NCBI GenBank assembly: GCA_934597255.1
Contig: CAKTQV010000014.1
Span: 1-55,320, forward strand
Source: an uncultured Oscillospiraceae bacterium
GTDB taxonomy: Bacteria > Bacillota > Clostridia > Oscillospirales > Oscillospiraceae
Direction of reading: 5' to 3'
Length of the DNA stretch: 55,320 nucleotides
Shown: one piece after another, positions 36,040 through 44,501 of the stretch
Layout: every line of letters starts with the position of its first letter
How positions within the stretch are numbered: the first letter of the stretch is position 1
The notes under the pieces: model-generated
What the model saw: the letters and a program-made list of their open reading frames with translations, nothing else
Database searches by the model: none
Told to the model about the DNA's origin: nothing
Position numbers and translations under genes: made by a program

Positions 36040-36957
36040 TTGGAGCTGACACAACTAAAATATTTTCAGGCTGCCGCAGAAGAATGCAATTTCACGCGCG
36101 CCGCCCGGCGTCTGAATATTTCCCAGCCCGCACTGAGCAAAGCGATCCAGAACCTGGAGGATGAGATCGAAGTCAAGCTGTTTGTGCGCGACGGCAACAA
36201 GATCGCCCTTAGTCCCTATGGGCGAAGCTTTCTGGAGGAAGTAAACAGCGCCATCCTTCATCTCGACGAGGGTATACGCAACACACGGATCCAGGCCGGT
36301 CTGGACTATGGCCACATCGCCATTGCCATCTCCGGCGCCATCACCATCACCAAGCCCATCGAATACTTTCTCATTGAGCATCCAAACGTTTATTTTCACG
36401 AGCTTCCCACCACAAATCTGCAGATGGAGGACCGCCTGCTGGACGGGACGATCGATTTTGGCATAACCTATGACCCCATCGACAATCCCAAGATCGTCTG
36501 GCAGCCGATCTATCAGGACCGCATGTCCGTCCTTCTGCCGCATAACCACCGTCTTGCCGGCCAGCGGGTCATACGGCTCGAGGAGCTCACCGGCGAACGC
36601 GTTCTTCAGGGCGATAACTTCGGTAAGCTCAGCTTTGTGCGCGACTTCTATTACGGGAGCGTCTTTTCCCCAAAAATCGTATATGAGGGCACGGACAAAG
36701 GCATGGTCGGCCGTCTTGTCAGCGCCGGCGTGGGCATCGCCTTTGCGCCGCTGTCCGTCAGTCTCAGCCTTCACAGATACGAAGAATTCCCCTATCGGGA
36801 CGGCGCGGAAAATCTTGCCTACGTCCCGCTGGTGGACGACTTCTGGCATAAGAGCATTGGTGTCGTCCATCTGCGCGACCACTATATTTCCCGCGCGGCA
36901 CAGGCGCTGCTTGACCGCATCATCGCCTTCTACGACGATCTGCCCCCGGCGTTCTGA
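36040..36957 (+). CDS. LysR-family regulator of the flavoenzyme/transporter cluster
   Basis: A 305-residue LysR protein: helix-turn-helix FTRAARRLNISQPALSKAI (about residues 19-37), long linker helix, and a periplasmic-binding-type effector domain (YLAVP-like region RMSVLLPHNHRLAGQ; GMVGRLVSAGVGIAFAP). Start TTG 36040 gives the normal ELTQLKYF beginning and has GGTGA five bases upstream; GTG at 36028 is the alternative. Divergent from the operon at 17956-35767 and just upstream of the second flavoprotein gene, it is the obvious local regulator, with the pathway substrate as likely inducer. Confidence 0.9.
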   Translation: MELTQLKYFQAAAEECNFTRAARRLNISQPALSKAIQNLEDEIEVKLFVRDGNKIALSPYGRSFLEEVNSAILHLDEGIRNTRIQAGLDYGHIAIAISGAITITKPIEYFLIEHPNVYFHELPTTNLQMEDRLLDGTIDFGITYDPIDNPKIVWQPIYQDRMSVLLPHNHRLAGQRVIRLEELTGERVLQGDNFGKLSFVRDFYYGSVFSPKIVYEGTDKGMVGRLVSAGVGIAFAPLSVSLSLHRYEEFPYRDGAENLAYVPLVDDFWHKSIGVVHLRDHYISRAAQALLDRIIAFYDDLPPAF

Positions 36958-37073
36958 CGCCGGCCCCCTCCATTAAGAAAACGTTTTTTGACATCTTCCT
37001 TTTTTACGATCGGATCTTCGGCATCTTCCCCCGCCGGAACCCAATCAGCTAAAAGACAAGGATGTGATACAAT

Positions 37074-38594
37074 TTGATAGAAAAGCAATGTGACCTGGTC
37101 GTCCTGGGCGGAGGCGGAAGCGGTCTGACAGCCGCCGTCCGCGCAGCACAGGAAGGCGGACTGCGCGTGACCGTGGCAGAAAAAGCCCCCAAAACCGGCG
37201 GCGGCATGATCATGGCCTCCACCATGCGAACCTTCCGCAGCCGGTGGCAGGCCGAGCGTTCGCTGCCGGATGTGACAAATGATTATCTGCGTAAGGTCAT
37301 GGATGCAACGTACTGGCGGCTTGACCCGGCGCTCGTTTCCAACGCTGTGCTCGCAACAGGCAAATTCTTCGACTGGTTCTGCGATCTGGCCGGCAGCGAC
37401 GTCGGAAAACGCTTCCGCGTCGGCCGGTATGTCTTCGACGGAGAGGACGGCCCTCTCGGTCCGCAGATGGGCGGTCCTGGCGGTGTTACCGGCGGCGGAC
37501 GTCTGTTTATGGACACGCTGCGCGACAAATGCGGCGAACTTGGCGTCGAGATTCTGACCGGACACCGGGCGCTGGACGCCGAGGTCGAAAACGGACGCAT
37601 TCGCGCCATTATCGCCGAAGGGCCGGACGGCCCCGTCCGCATTGGCTGCCGCGCCTGTATACTCGCCATCGGAAGCTGGATCAACAACCGCGCGGTCATG
37701 GAAGATTTCTGCCCGGCGTTTCTTCAGGCGCGCGAGCACATGGGTCTCAGCCCCCACATGAATCCCAACTACACCGGCGACGGTTTTCCCATTGCCGAGA
37801 AAGTCAACGCCATGATCGACCGGGAAAACTTCTGCATCCGTGTGATGGGACCGATGGTAATGAGCAAAAGCGGCGTCATGTCCCGGCTGCCGAACACTCC
37901 TTATACGCTCGCCGTAAACGCGGGCGGAAAGCGCTATATCTGCGAACCGTCCCACATTCGCTTCGGCGTGTTCAACTCCGGGCTGGTCATGCTTGAGCAA
38001 ACACGCGGCGTAAGCTACGTTCTGTTTGATACAAATAATCTGGAGGCCGCGCTTCACGCCCAGTGGAACGATCCGCAGCCGGATGCGCCCGGCATTTTCG
38101 GGCTCCCGGACTGGCCTCAAACCATGGAAGACGCTCTGCGCGACATCGAAAGCGCTCTGACCGACGAGCCGGACAAGGTCTTTCGGGCTGACAGCATTGA
38201 AGCGCTTGCCGCCCAGCTTGGCATTGAACCGGACGCTCTGCGCGCAACCATTGACCAATATAACGAAGGCTGCGCCGAGGGCTTTGACCGCGTATGCTTT
38301 AAGCAGATGGAATACCTTGTTCCCTTTTCCAAGGGGCCGTATTACGCAGTTCGCGCCGAGCTTGGCACCGACGGCTGCTTCGGCGGCGTAAAGGTCAACG
38401 GCGACATGCAGGCCTACCGCGCCGACGGGACACTCATCGACGGGCTGTACGTCACGGGCGACTTTGCCTCAGGGCGCTTTCTCAATATGACCAACGTCAA
38501 GGTGCAGGTTCTTAACGATATGTCATGGGCGCTGGCCAGCGGTTTTCTGGCCGGGCAAAACGCCCGCCGGGCGCTTCTGGGCGGCAGCCTATAG
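37074..38594 (+). CDS. Fumarate reductase-like FAD-dependent oxidoreductase (second)
   Basis: A 506-residue FAD_binding_2 protein: LVVLGGGGSGLTAAVRAAQEG (about 8-28), GGGMIMAS, a capping domain, and the C-terminal FAD segment GLYVTGDFASGRFLNMTNVK. It lacks a signal peptide and an FMN-bind domain. The only usable start is TTG 37074; a GTG/ATG just upstream is out of frame or runs into a stop. It differs clearly from the flavoprotein at 19955-21367, so it may catalyse a separate reduction. It lies 116 bases after lysR, with a TTGACA at 36988-36993 but no good -10, and is followed by a terminator-like repeat. Confidence 0.88.
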   Translation: MIEKQCDLVVLGGGGSGLTAAVRAAQEGGLRVTVAEKAPKTGGGMIMASTMRTFRSRWQAERSLPDVTNDYLRKVMDATYWRLDPALVSNAVLATGKFFDWFCDLAGSDVGKRFRVGRYVFDGEDGPLGPQMGGPGGVTGGGRLFMDTLRDKCGELGVEILTGHRALDAEVENGRIRAIIAEGPDGPVRIGCRACILAIGSWINNRAVMEDFCPAFLQAREHMGLSPHMNPNYTGDGFPIAEKVNAMIDRENFCIRVMGPMVMSKSGVMSRLPNTPYTLAVNAGGKRYICEPSHIRFGVFNSGLVMLEQTRGVSYVLFDTNNLEAALHAQWNDPQPDAPGIFGLPDWPQTMEDALRDIESALTDEPDKVFRADSIEALAAQLGIEPDALRATIDQYNEGCAEGFDRVCFKQMEYLVPFSKGPYYAVRAELGTDGCFGGVKVNGDMQAYRADGTLIDGLYVTGDFASGRFLNMTNVKVQVLNDMSWALASGFLAGQNARRALLGGSL

Positions 38595-38625
38595 AAAGCA
38601 GCCGTCCGGCCACAGCAAAATTCCA

Positions 38626-38747
38626 CGCATATATCAAAGAGGGCGCTGCCGTATGGCAGCACCCTCTTTATTTTTTCCCGGGACGTGCGGACACGTCCCG
38701 GCTTTCTTATGCTTTTTTCTTTCCCAGCAGGGCAGTCTAACAGGGCC
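38626..38747 (+). repeat. Intergenic repeat family, copy 2 (two hairpins)
   Basis: Hairpin one: AAAGAGGGCGCTGCC (38636-38650) with GGCAGCACCCTCTTT (38655-38669), one mismatch, then TATTTTTT. Hairpin two: CCGGGACGTG (38678-38687) with CACGTCCCGG (38692-38701), then CTTTCTTATGCTTTTTT and the conserved tail GGGCAGTCTAACAGGGCC. Nearly identical to copy 3, in the same orientation. A 20-bp perfect palindrome (TTTGAGCATA and complement, 38748-38767) follows. It ends the flavoprotein transcript. Confidence 0.9.
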
Positions 38748-38793
38748 TTTGAGCATATATGCTCAAAGCAGAAGCGGCCGTGCGCCGAAGAAA

Positions 38794-38819
38794 GCAGCCC
38801 CGGTATTTTCCGGGGCTGC
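38794..38819 (-). terminator. Terminator of the secreted esterase gene
   Basis: GCAGCCCCGG (38794-38803) pairs with CCGGGGCTGC (38810-38819); on the minus strand TTTCTTC follows. It lies about 20 bases past the esterase stop codon. Confidence 0.75.
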
Positions 38820-38840
38820 CTTTTGAAGCATTTCAAACAT

Positions 38841-41687
38841 TCAGTCTGCGTATCGAGCCATCATTTGGTCGATCATTCCGTTCTGCGTTGTATTGAGCGG
38901 CGTGTTGGAGCCATGTCCGGCGCCCCAGGTCCACGCGTAAACCGCATCCGTGCCGCCCATATTCAGCGCGATGGCGTCATTCATGGAAACCAGGTTGGAC
39001 GAATCGGAATCGGCCGCGCCGGTAACCGTCCACACCCAGGCGGGCAGAGTCGCTGTCCCGTCAAGGATCAGCTTCATGGGATTGTATATCCAGACGGCAT
39101 TGTGGTTTACAACAGGGCTTTCCAGATAATCCAGCGTGGCAAGGACGGCGCCAATATTTTCCTGCGTGACAACGCCGGACTGCTCCTGTCCAAGCACGAT
39201 CTCGATGCAGTCGTTCGCAAAGCTCTCATAAAGCTCGCCAAAGCTGTCGTAAAGACGGCTGTCTGCTGGGGTATACGCCGCCGCCAGCTCGTCATAATGC
39301 TTGGTCATCGCACTTAGGCAGTATTTGTCCCAATGTCGATAGTCGCTCTCCGCATCTCCGAAAACTTCGTTTTCTGTACAGTAGCTCATGGAGTCAAAGG
39401 CCAGCGGCGTCTTGCTGCGTCCGCGGTAGACCTCCCAGGCACCGATGGACTGAAACACGACCTTGTGGCGGCCGTTCTCGTCCACGCTCCAGCTTTCCAC
39501 GAGGCAGTCCATCAGGTCAATGCCGGGCTGACTGCCCGTTTTTGCCTCCGGTCCCATTGCCGTGGAGATGTAAGTGTAATGCCCGTTCAAAAACGCCTCT
39601 ACGTCCGTTTCACCGTTTTCGGGATAATATGTATTGTTCGTGGCCGCCGAAATGTTGTCGAGATACCACTCCAGCTGCGCCTCCGCAGACTGCTTGAACA
39701 GATCCACATAGTTACCGTACAGTCCGTTCGTCTGCGGGTACGCCGCCGGGTCATAGCCCAGCCAGAGGTCATCCACCCGTCCGTCTCCGTCCACATCAAA
39801 GGACAGTCCCTGCGCATTGAAATAGTCCACGAATTCCATAACCATATAGTAGCTTAGAAGTTTATAAAACGCACTGAACCCGGAGAGATTCGCGGGAACA
39901 TAAACACATGTTCCGTCCTCAAGCGTCATCAGCACCTCATCCGTAGTAGGTGTGGAGAGCCAGGTCTCAAACTCATAGAGCATATTGGCCTCCTCCAGAT
40001 TTGTGACAGCGCCGCCCGGGCAGGAGCCCCAAACCGCATCGGAGAAACCGTCAAGATATGTATACTTTCCCTCTACACAGTCCACGCCAAGCGCGCCGCT
40101 GCGGTAAAGGTATTCGGCGTAATACGGGCTGTCGCCGGCGCAGATGAGCGTGGAGTGAGCACCGCCGCCGGACCCGCCCCAGGTGACGATGCGGCCGATA
40201 TCGCCGGGGATATAGCCCAGCGCATGGTTATAGCGCAGCCAACGCACAACCGAGCGCTGATCCGTGCTGCACAGCGGGGCGTCGCCGGTGTAATAGTGCC
40301 TTCCCTCCGCATCGTAGGCCTGGCTGTATTTGCCACGATTGCCGGGCTCCACAGTAATATACCCGGTAGAAGCACCGGTGGAGGCAAGATAATTGCATTT
40401 CACAGAATATCCAGTCGCTCCGGTCTGCATAACGATAGGCGCGGTGGCCGCCGTATAGGTCATGCCGTTGGCATTCGTGATCTCGGCCTCCCAGTTGATA
40501 TCCAGTGTGCCGTCGGGGTTGACACCGTTCACATAGGCCGCGGGAACCGCTACCGAAACGCCCTGATAGTCGGGAAGTTCAGGCCGGGCGACATCCACAA
40601 CGCCGATGTAGCGGCGGCTGCTGAGCACATAGCAAGCTCCGCTGGCGGAAAGCTCCCAGCCGGCGTCGCCGGTGGCCAGGGCATTGCCAAGATCCAGCGT
40701 CGTCTCGATTTCCCCGACCGTAAATTCATGCTCAAACTTGCAGATGCGGTCGACCCAGGCACAGAAAGCTTCCCGGTCGGACGCCGTGCTGTCCCAGACA
40801 AGATTGATCTGGGTCGTCGTCCCCACGGCCTTGAAGCTCTCCGCCAGTCCAACCGCCGCAGCGTAGGAGCCGTCCTCATTATCCATGCTCCAATTGATCC
40901 GGACATAGGACGCCGCGCGCGCCGCAGGCTTTACTGTCACGGCATCCGCCGGCACGCCATGATCCTCCGGAAGTCCGACGACACAAATCTCTCCGGAAGC
41001 ATAGTTTCCCGTCGGTTCGCCGCTGGCCGTCGCCTCTGTCCATGAAAACACAGCCACTCCTTCCAGCGCATCCTCCACCTTTGCCGCATCCGTCTTAGTC
41101 AGGCTCTTGGAATTGGACGCTTCCGTGATCGTTATCTCCGTATAGCTCAGGGCGTACTTTTCGGCCGAATCCGCCACAGCCGTCTCCAGGGCGGTCTCCG
41201 AGGCCTCCGCTGCTACGATTGGATCGTTGATCTGCGCCGCATAGACATAGCCGCCCTCGGCGGCCAGCTGCGCCGCCAGCGCATCCCCGCGGACGATCAG
41301 CCGACCCACATCACCTGGAAGCGTTCCTTCGCTTTTCATCAGGAGCACAGCCGCTTCTTTCAGAGTCTCCAGATCCGCCGCACCGGTGTCCACACAGACA
41401 TACCCCTCCGCAACGAGCTCCTCCGTGTCTGTTCCCTCCGTAGCGTTCAGTATGACAGGTGCTGTTTCGGCATAATAGCCGTTAATAACACCGGTAGTAA
41501 GGGCTCCGGTCTCATCCACATAATCTCTGGGCGCATAGATCTTCAGTCCGTCCGTCTCGCACGACCAGATCTCCACGTTTCCCGCTTTCGTCCGCACCGT
41601 CATTTCCCCGGAGGCGGCCAGTGCCGCCGAGGGAAACAGAGCCAGCACCAGTACGAACGCCATAAAAATGCTCAGTGTTTTCTTCAT
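38841..41687 (-). CDS. Secreted alpha/beta hydrolase, tannase/feruloyl esterase-like
   Basis: A 948-residue exported protein with a Sec signal peptide (KK, then IFMAFVLVLALFPSAALA, cleavage near 25). The hydrolase domain has the nucleophile motif GGSGGG with Ser506 after the strand GDIGRIVTW, and a C-terminal GAGHGSNTPLN that could supply the catalytic His; GAADSDSS may hold the acid. This pattern fits tannase/feruloyl-esterase-like enzymes. Residues about 55-135 repeat the lead-in to the active site (TAPVIL; LPGDVGRLIVRG) but lack the nucleophile, so the N-terminus is a decayed domain copy. A calcium-binding-like loop DVDGDGRVDD lies in the second half. It is flanked by direct repeats. Confidence 0.75.
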   Translation of the reverse strand: MKKTLSIFMAFVLVLALFPSAALAASGEMTVRTKAGNVEIWSCETDGLKIYAPRDYVDETGALTTGVINGYYAETAPVILNATEGTDTEELVAEGYVCVDTGAADLETLKEAAVLLMKSEGTLPGDVGRLIVRGDALAAQLAAEGGYVYAAQINDPIVAAEASETALETAVADSAEKYALSYTEITITEASNSKSLTKTDAAKVEDALEGVAVFSWTEATASGEPTGNYASGEICVVGLPEDHGVPADAVTVKPAARAASYVRINWSMDNEDGSYAAAVGLAESFKAVGTTTQINLVWDSTASDREAFCAWVDRICKFEHEFTVGEIETTLDLGNALATGDAGWELSASGACYVLSSRRYIGVVDVARPELPDYQGVSVAVPAAYVNGVNPDGTLDINWEAEITNANGMTYTAATAPIVMQTGATGYSVKCNYLASTGASTGYITVEPGNRGKYSQAYDAEGRHYYTGDAPLCSTDQRSVVRWLRYNHALGYIPGDIGRIVTWGGSGGGAHSTLICAGDSPYYAEYLYRSGALGVDCVEGKYTYLDGFSDAVWGSCPGGAVTNLEEANMLYEFETWLSTPTTDEVLMTLEDGTCVYVPANLSGFSAFYKLLSYYMVMEFVDYFNAQGLSFDVDGDGRVDDLWLGYDPAAYPQTNGLYGNYVDLFKQSAEAQLEWYLDNISAATNNTYYPENGETDVEAFLNGHYTYISTAMGPEAKTGSQPGIDLMDCLVESWSVDENGRHKVVFQSIGAWEVYRGRSKTPLAFDSMSYCTENEVFGDAESDYRHWDKYCLSAMTKHYDELAAAYTPADSRLYDSFGELYESFANDCIEIVLGQEQSGVVTQENIGAVLATLDYLESPVVNHNAVWIYNPMKLILDGTATLPAWVWTVTGAADSDSSNLVSMNDAIALNMGGTDAVYAWTWGAGHGSNTPLNTTQNGMIDQMMARYAD

Positions 41688-41731
41688 TGCCCGCTCGCTT
41701 CCTCCCTTATGTTAGTTTTGTGACATTCCCA

Positions 41732-41760
41732 TTATATAAGCTATGTTTTTCCATTTCAAA
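41732..41760 (-). promoter_or_regulatory. Promoter of the secreted esterase gene
   Basis: On the minus strand TTGAAA (41755-41760), 17 bases, TATAAT (41732-41737), about 45 bases before the start codon, which has AGGGAGGAA upstream. Confidence 0.8.
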
Positions 41761-41822
41761 CCCTCCGGAACAAACAGCGCAAATCCGGCCTGAACAACAC
41801 ATCGTCCGACAGCCGCTTCCCG

Positions 41823-41942
41823 CGTATATCAAAGAGGGCGCTGCCGGATGGCAGCACCCTCTTTATTTTTTCCCGGGACGTGTCCGCACGTCCCGGCTTT
41901 CTTATGCTTTTTCATTCCCGATAGGGCCATTTTACCAGGCCT
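41823..41942 (+). repeat. Intergenic repeat family, copy 3 (two hairpins)
   Basis: Same order as copy 2: AAAGAGGGCGCTGCC (41831-41845) with GGCAGCACCCTCTTT (41850-41864), TATTTTTT, then CCGGGACGTG (41873-41882) with CACGTCCCGG (41887-41896) and CTTTCTTATGC. The four-base loop of the second hairpin is TCCG here and CGGA in copy 2. Unlike copies 1 and 2 it does not follow a plus-strand gene, so its location is not explained by termination. Confidence 0.9.
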
Positions 41943-41973
41943 ATTGGAATACGCGCGCCGCTCTGCGTCCTTT

Positions 41974-44001
41974 TCATCCCTCCGGCTGCGCGGCCGTTTC
42001 CAGCGCCCAGCGCCACATCCAGTCCAGCATCTCCGTCCCGCTGTGGCCGCAGGAGACGCAGATGTCGCCGGCAGCGCTTCGGATGCGTATCCAGTCCGTG
42101 TCGTCGTATATCCACAGCTCGCCGTCCGTGCCGGTGATGTGAAGACCGCGCACATCCCCGCGCGCCGTCTCCGCCGCCGCTTCCGCCCCGGCCGGGACGT
42201 ATTCCCAGCCCGGCGGTGCGTTGATAAACGCGGCAAGATCCATATACGGCGCATCCGCCGGAAGCGTATAGCCGGCCGGATATACCTCCACAGAGACCGG
42301 CTGCGCAAAGGGCGCGAGCGCGGCGGCCGCATCGCCCCCGCTCCCGTCCGGGCCGGAGGCCGTCTCCCGGATGACGACAAGCCGCGTGCCGAGGCCCCGC
42401 CCCTCCGTGTCCGCGCAGGCGATGAGACAGCTTCCGGCCGACTGCGGCAGGAGCCGGCCGTTATCGATCCGCGGATGAGCCGCCGCGCCGTCCCCGTCCG
42501 CCAGGCGGGCCAGCGCATAGTCGGAGCAGTACCAGTATGCCGCTCCCGCCGCCGGTATCAGCTCCGAAAGGGGTATCTCGCCGCCCGCCGCAATCTCGAC
42601 CGGTGCGCCGGCCGCCGGCGCGCTCATGGCCGCCGCCCAATACCACAGCCCCTCCAGCAAAAAGCGCCCGTCCGGCCCGGTGTAGCGGTCAACGCGGCCG
42701 TCCGCCCGGCGGACGTACAGAGAATCGGCGTCGTCGCGGACGTACAGCTCATCGCCCGCCGCATTGACGATCGTGATGCAGGCGGACGGCTCGCCCTCCG
42801 GGAGCGAAACGCCGTACTCCGCCGTCCACGAATCCGTGCAGTAGACGACATCCTCAAACGACAGCAGCCAGTCCGGCTCCGCCGCCGCGCGGTACGCTGC
42901 CGCGGCGGTCTCGCTTTCGCAGTCGAGACGGACCTCCGCCGCGGACGAAAACGCCCCCAGCTCGTCATACAGGCGCATAAGCTCGTCCGAAAAGTGCCCG
43001 AGGGGCATTTCTTCCTCCGCGCTCATCGTCTCCTCGTCCGCCGTCTCCGCGCTCTTCCCGGCCGCCTCCCTTGTTCCGGCAAAGGCGCAGCCCCCGGCCA
43101 GAAGCGCCAGAGCCAGCGCCGCCGCGCACAGAGCGGCGGAGTTTTTCGGCCTGGCAATGGCGCGGATGCGCTCTGCCAGCGCCCGCCGGCCGCCGCTCAT
43201 GGTCGTCGCGCCGCACAGCAGCTCCGACGCACCGGCACGCGCCGCGGCCATGCCCAGCAGCGTGCGGCCGTAATCGTAGCGGCACTCCTCTCCGAGCGCG
43301 CGGACCGTCGCCTCGTCGCAGGCAAGCTCACAATCGCGCCGCGACAGCGCCGCCGCCAGCCACACCAGCGGGTCAAACCACCATATCACCAGACACACGC
43401 CCCGCAGCAGCGCCCACACGCAGTCGCCGTGGCACAGGTGCATCCGCTCGTGAACGACGATCTGCCGGGCCTGCTCGGCGTCCGAAACGGCCTGCTCCGT
43501 CAGATAGATCGCCGGGCGGAAAAGCCCGAACAGACACGGCCCCGGCGCACCCGGCGCCACATAGACGGGCACGGGCGCGTCCACGGGATATTTCCTTCGC
43601 CCTTTCCGCAGGCGGCGCGCCATCCGCAGGTTTACATAACAAAACCACATCCCTGTCAGCGCCATACCGCCGTACCACACGGCGCGCAGGATCCCGGCCG
43701 TCCCGACCGGATGCCGGACCGTCTCCGCCGGTGCGGCCCCGGCCGTCTCCGGCAGATAGTCCGTACTGTCAGTCCGGTCATAGGACAACCCCAGACCGCT
43801 TTCGATCCGCCGCGCGACCGGCTCCACCGCCCCGGACACCGGCTCCGGCGCGTCAAACAGCGTCACCGGCACAAGAAGCCGCGCCAGCACCAGCAGCCAC
43901 AGCGCATATTGCAGCCGCGCGCGGATGCGCCCGCGCAGCGCCAGCCGCAAAAGCGCCAAAACCACGATCAGCAGCGACGAGCCAAGAAGTATTTCAAGCA
44001 T
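41974..44001 (-). CDS. M56-family (BlaR1/MecR1-like) membrane metallopeptidase
   Basis: A 675-residue protein. The N-terminal part has membrane helices at about 4-24, 33-50, 103-122 and 197-220, with the zinc site HERMH (His184, Glu185, His188) and CDE at 228-230. A further helix at about 290-308 (ALCAAALALALLAGGC) leads to a 370-residue extracellular part that does not look like the penicillin-binding sensor of BlaR1. The start overlaps the BlaI gene by eight bases. It should cleave or trigger loss of the BlaI repressor after sensing a signal outside the cell; no beta-lactamase gene is nearby. Confidence 0.85.
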   Translation of the reverse strand: MLEILLGSSLLIVVLALLRLALRGRIRARLQYALWLLVLARLLVPVTLFDAPEPVSGAVEPVARRIESGLGLSYDRTDSTDYLPETAGAAPAETVRHPVGTAGILRAVWYGGMALTGMWFCYVNLRMARRLRKGRRKYPVDAPVPVYVAPGAPGPCLFGLFRPAIYLTEQAVSDAEQARQIVVHERMHLCHGDCVWALLRGVCLVIWWFDPLVWLAAALSRRDCELACDEATVRALGEECRYDYGRTLLGMAAARAGASELLCGATTMSGGRRALAERIRAIARPKNSAALCAAALALALLAGGCAFAGTREAAGKSAETADEETMSAEEEMPLGHFSDELMRLYDELGAFSSAAEVRLDCESETAAAAYRAAAEPDWLLSFEDVVYCTDSWTAEYGVSLPEGEPSACITIVNAAGDELYVRDDADSLYVRRADGRVDRYTGPDGRFLLEGLWYWAAAMSAPAAGAPVEIAAGGEIPLSELIPAAGAAYWYCSDYALARLADGDGAAAHPRIDNGRLLPQSAGSCLIACADTEGRGLGTRLVVIRETASGPDGSGGDAAAALAPFAQPVSVEVYPAGYTLPADAPYMDLAAFINAPPGWEYVPAGAEAAAETARGDVRGLHITGTDGELWIYDDTDWIRIRSAAGDICVSCGHSGTEMLDWMWRWALETAAQPEG

Positions 44002-44374
44002 TCCGTTCCTCCTCCGCCTTCTTCAAAAGCGCGTACAGCGCGTCGATCTCCTCCCGCGGAAGCCGGCGGCTCTCCAGCAGCGACGCCATCAGAAGCCCGG
44101 CGCTGCCGTGAAACGCCTTGTTGATAAGCCCGTCGGCCTCCGCGTTCGCGGCCTCGTCCCGGCTGACGGCGGGATAGATGAGCCGCGCGCGGCCGCCCTC
44201 CTCGTAGCGGACGAGCCCCTTGGCCTGCATCCGTCCGACCATCGTGACCACCGTGCTTTTGGCCCAGCCGGTCTCCTCCGCCATGGCGTGCACGATCTGC
44301 ATGAGCGTGCGCGGCGCGCCGGCCCACAGATACTCCATGATCTTCCATTCACCCGCATAGATCTGCCGGTCCAT
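43994..44374 (-). CDS. BlaI/MecI/CopY-family repressor
   Basis: A 126-residue winged-helix repressor: EWKIMEYLWAGAPRTLMQIV, then TGWAKSTVVTMVGRMQAKGLV as recognition region (about 30-55), and a C-terminal dimerisation helix pair. ATG 44374 follows GAGGAGGGAAAG. Two TACAGCTGT operators overlap its promoter, so it is autoregulated and controls the downstream peptidase gene. Confidence 0.92.
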   Translation of the reverse strand: MDRQIYAGEWKIMEYLWAGAPRTLMQIVHAMAEETGWAKSTVVTMVGRMQAKGLVRYEEGGRARLIYPAVSRDEAANAEADGLINKAFHGSAGLLMASLLESRRLPREEIDALYALLKKAEEERNA

Positions 44375-44398
44375 CGGCTTTCCCTCCTCTGATCGTTC

Positions 44399-44442
44399 TA
44401 CAGCTGTAAACCACTTATAACACATTGGTCTACAGCTGTCAA
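44399..44442 (-). promoter_or_regulatory. BlaI-type operators and promoter
   Basis: Minus-strand TTGACA (44437-44442), 17 bases, TATAAG (44414-44419). TACAGCTGTA at 44399-44408 exactly matches the TACANNTGTA box of BlaI/CopY repressors, and TACAGCTGTC at 44431-44440 overlaps the -35. Two sites 32 bases apart would occlude polymerase. Confidence 0.9.
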
Positions 44443-44461
44443 CCGTTTGGATAAAAAAATA

Positions 44462-44484
44462 CCGGGCGGGAAGCTCCCGCCCGG
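44462..44484 (-). terminator. Terminator of the 61-residue protein gene
   Basis: CCGGGCGGGA and TCCCGCCCGG form a 10-bp stem with an AGC loop; on the minus strand a run of seven T follows, shortly after the stop at 44502. Confidence 0.85.
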
Positions 44485-44501
44485 CTCTGTGCTTTGTTTT
44501 T

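Noticed and set aside
17956..38594. Calling the cluster a bile-acid (bai) operon
   Set aside because: The baiB, baiA, baiF and baiG equivalents are missing, and the transporter is of the peptide ABC type; only enzyme families are shared.
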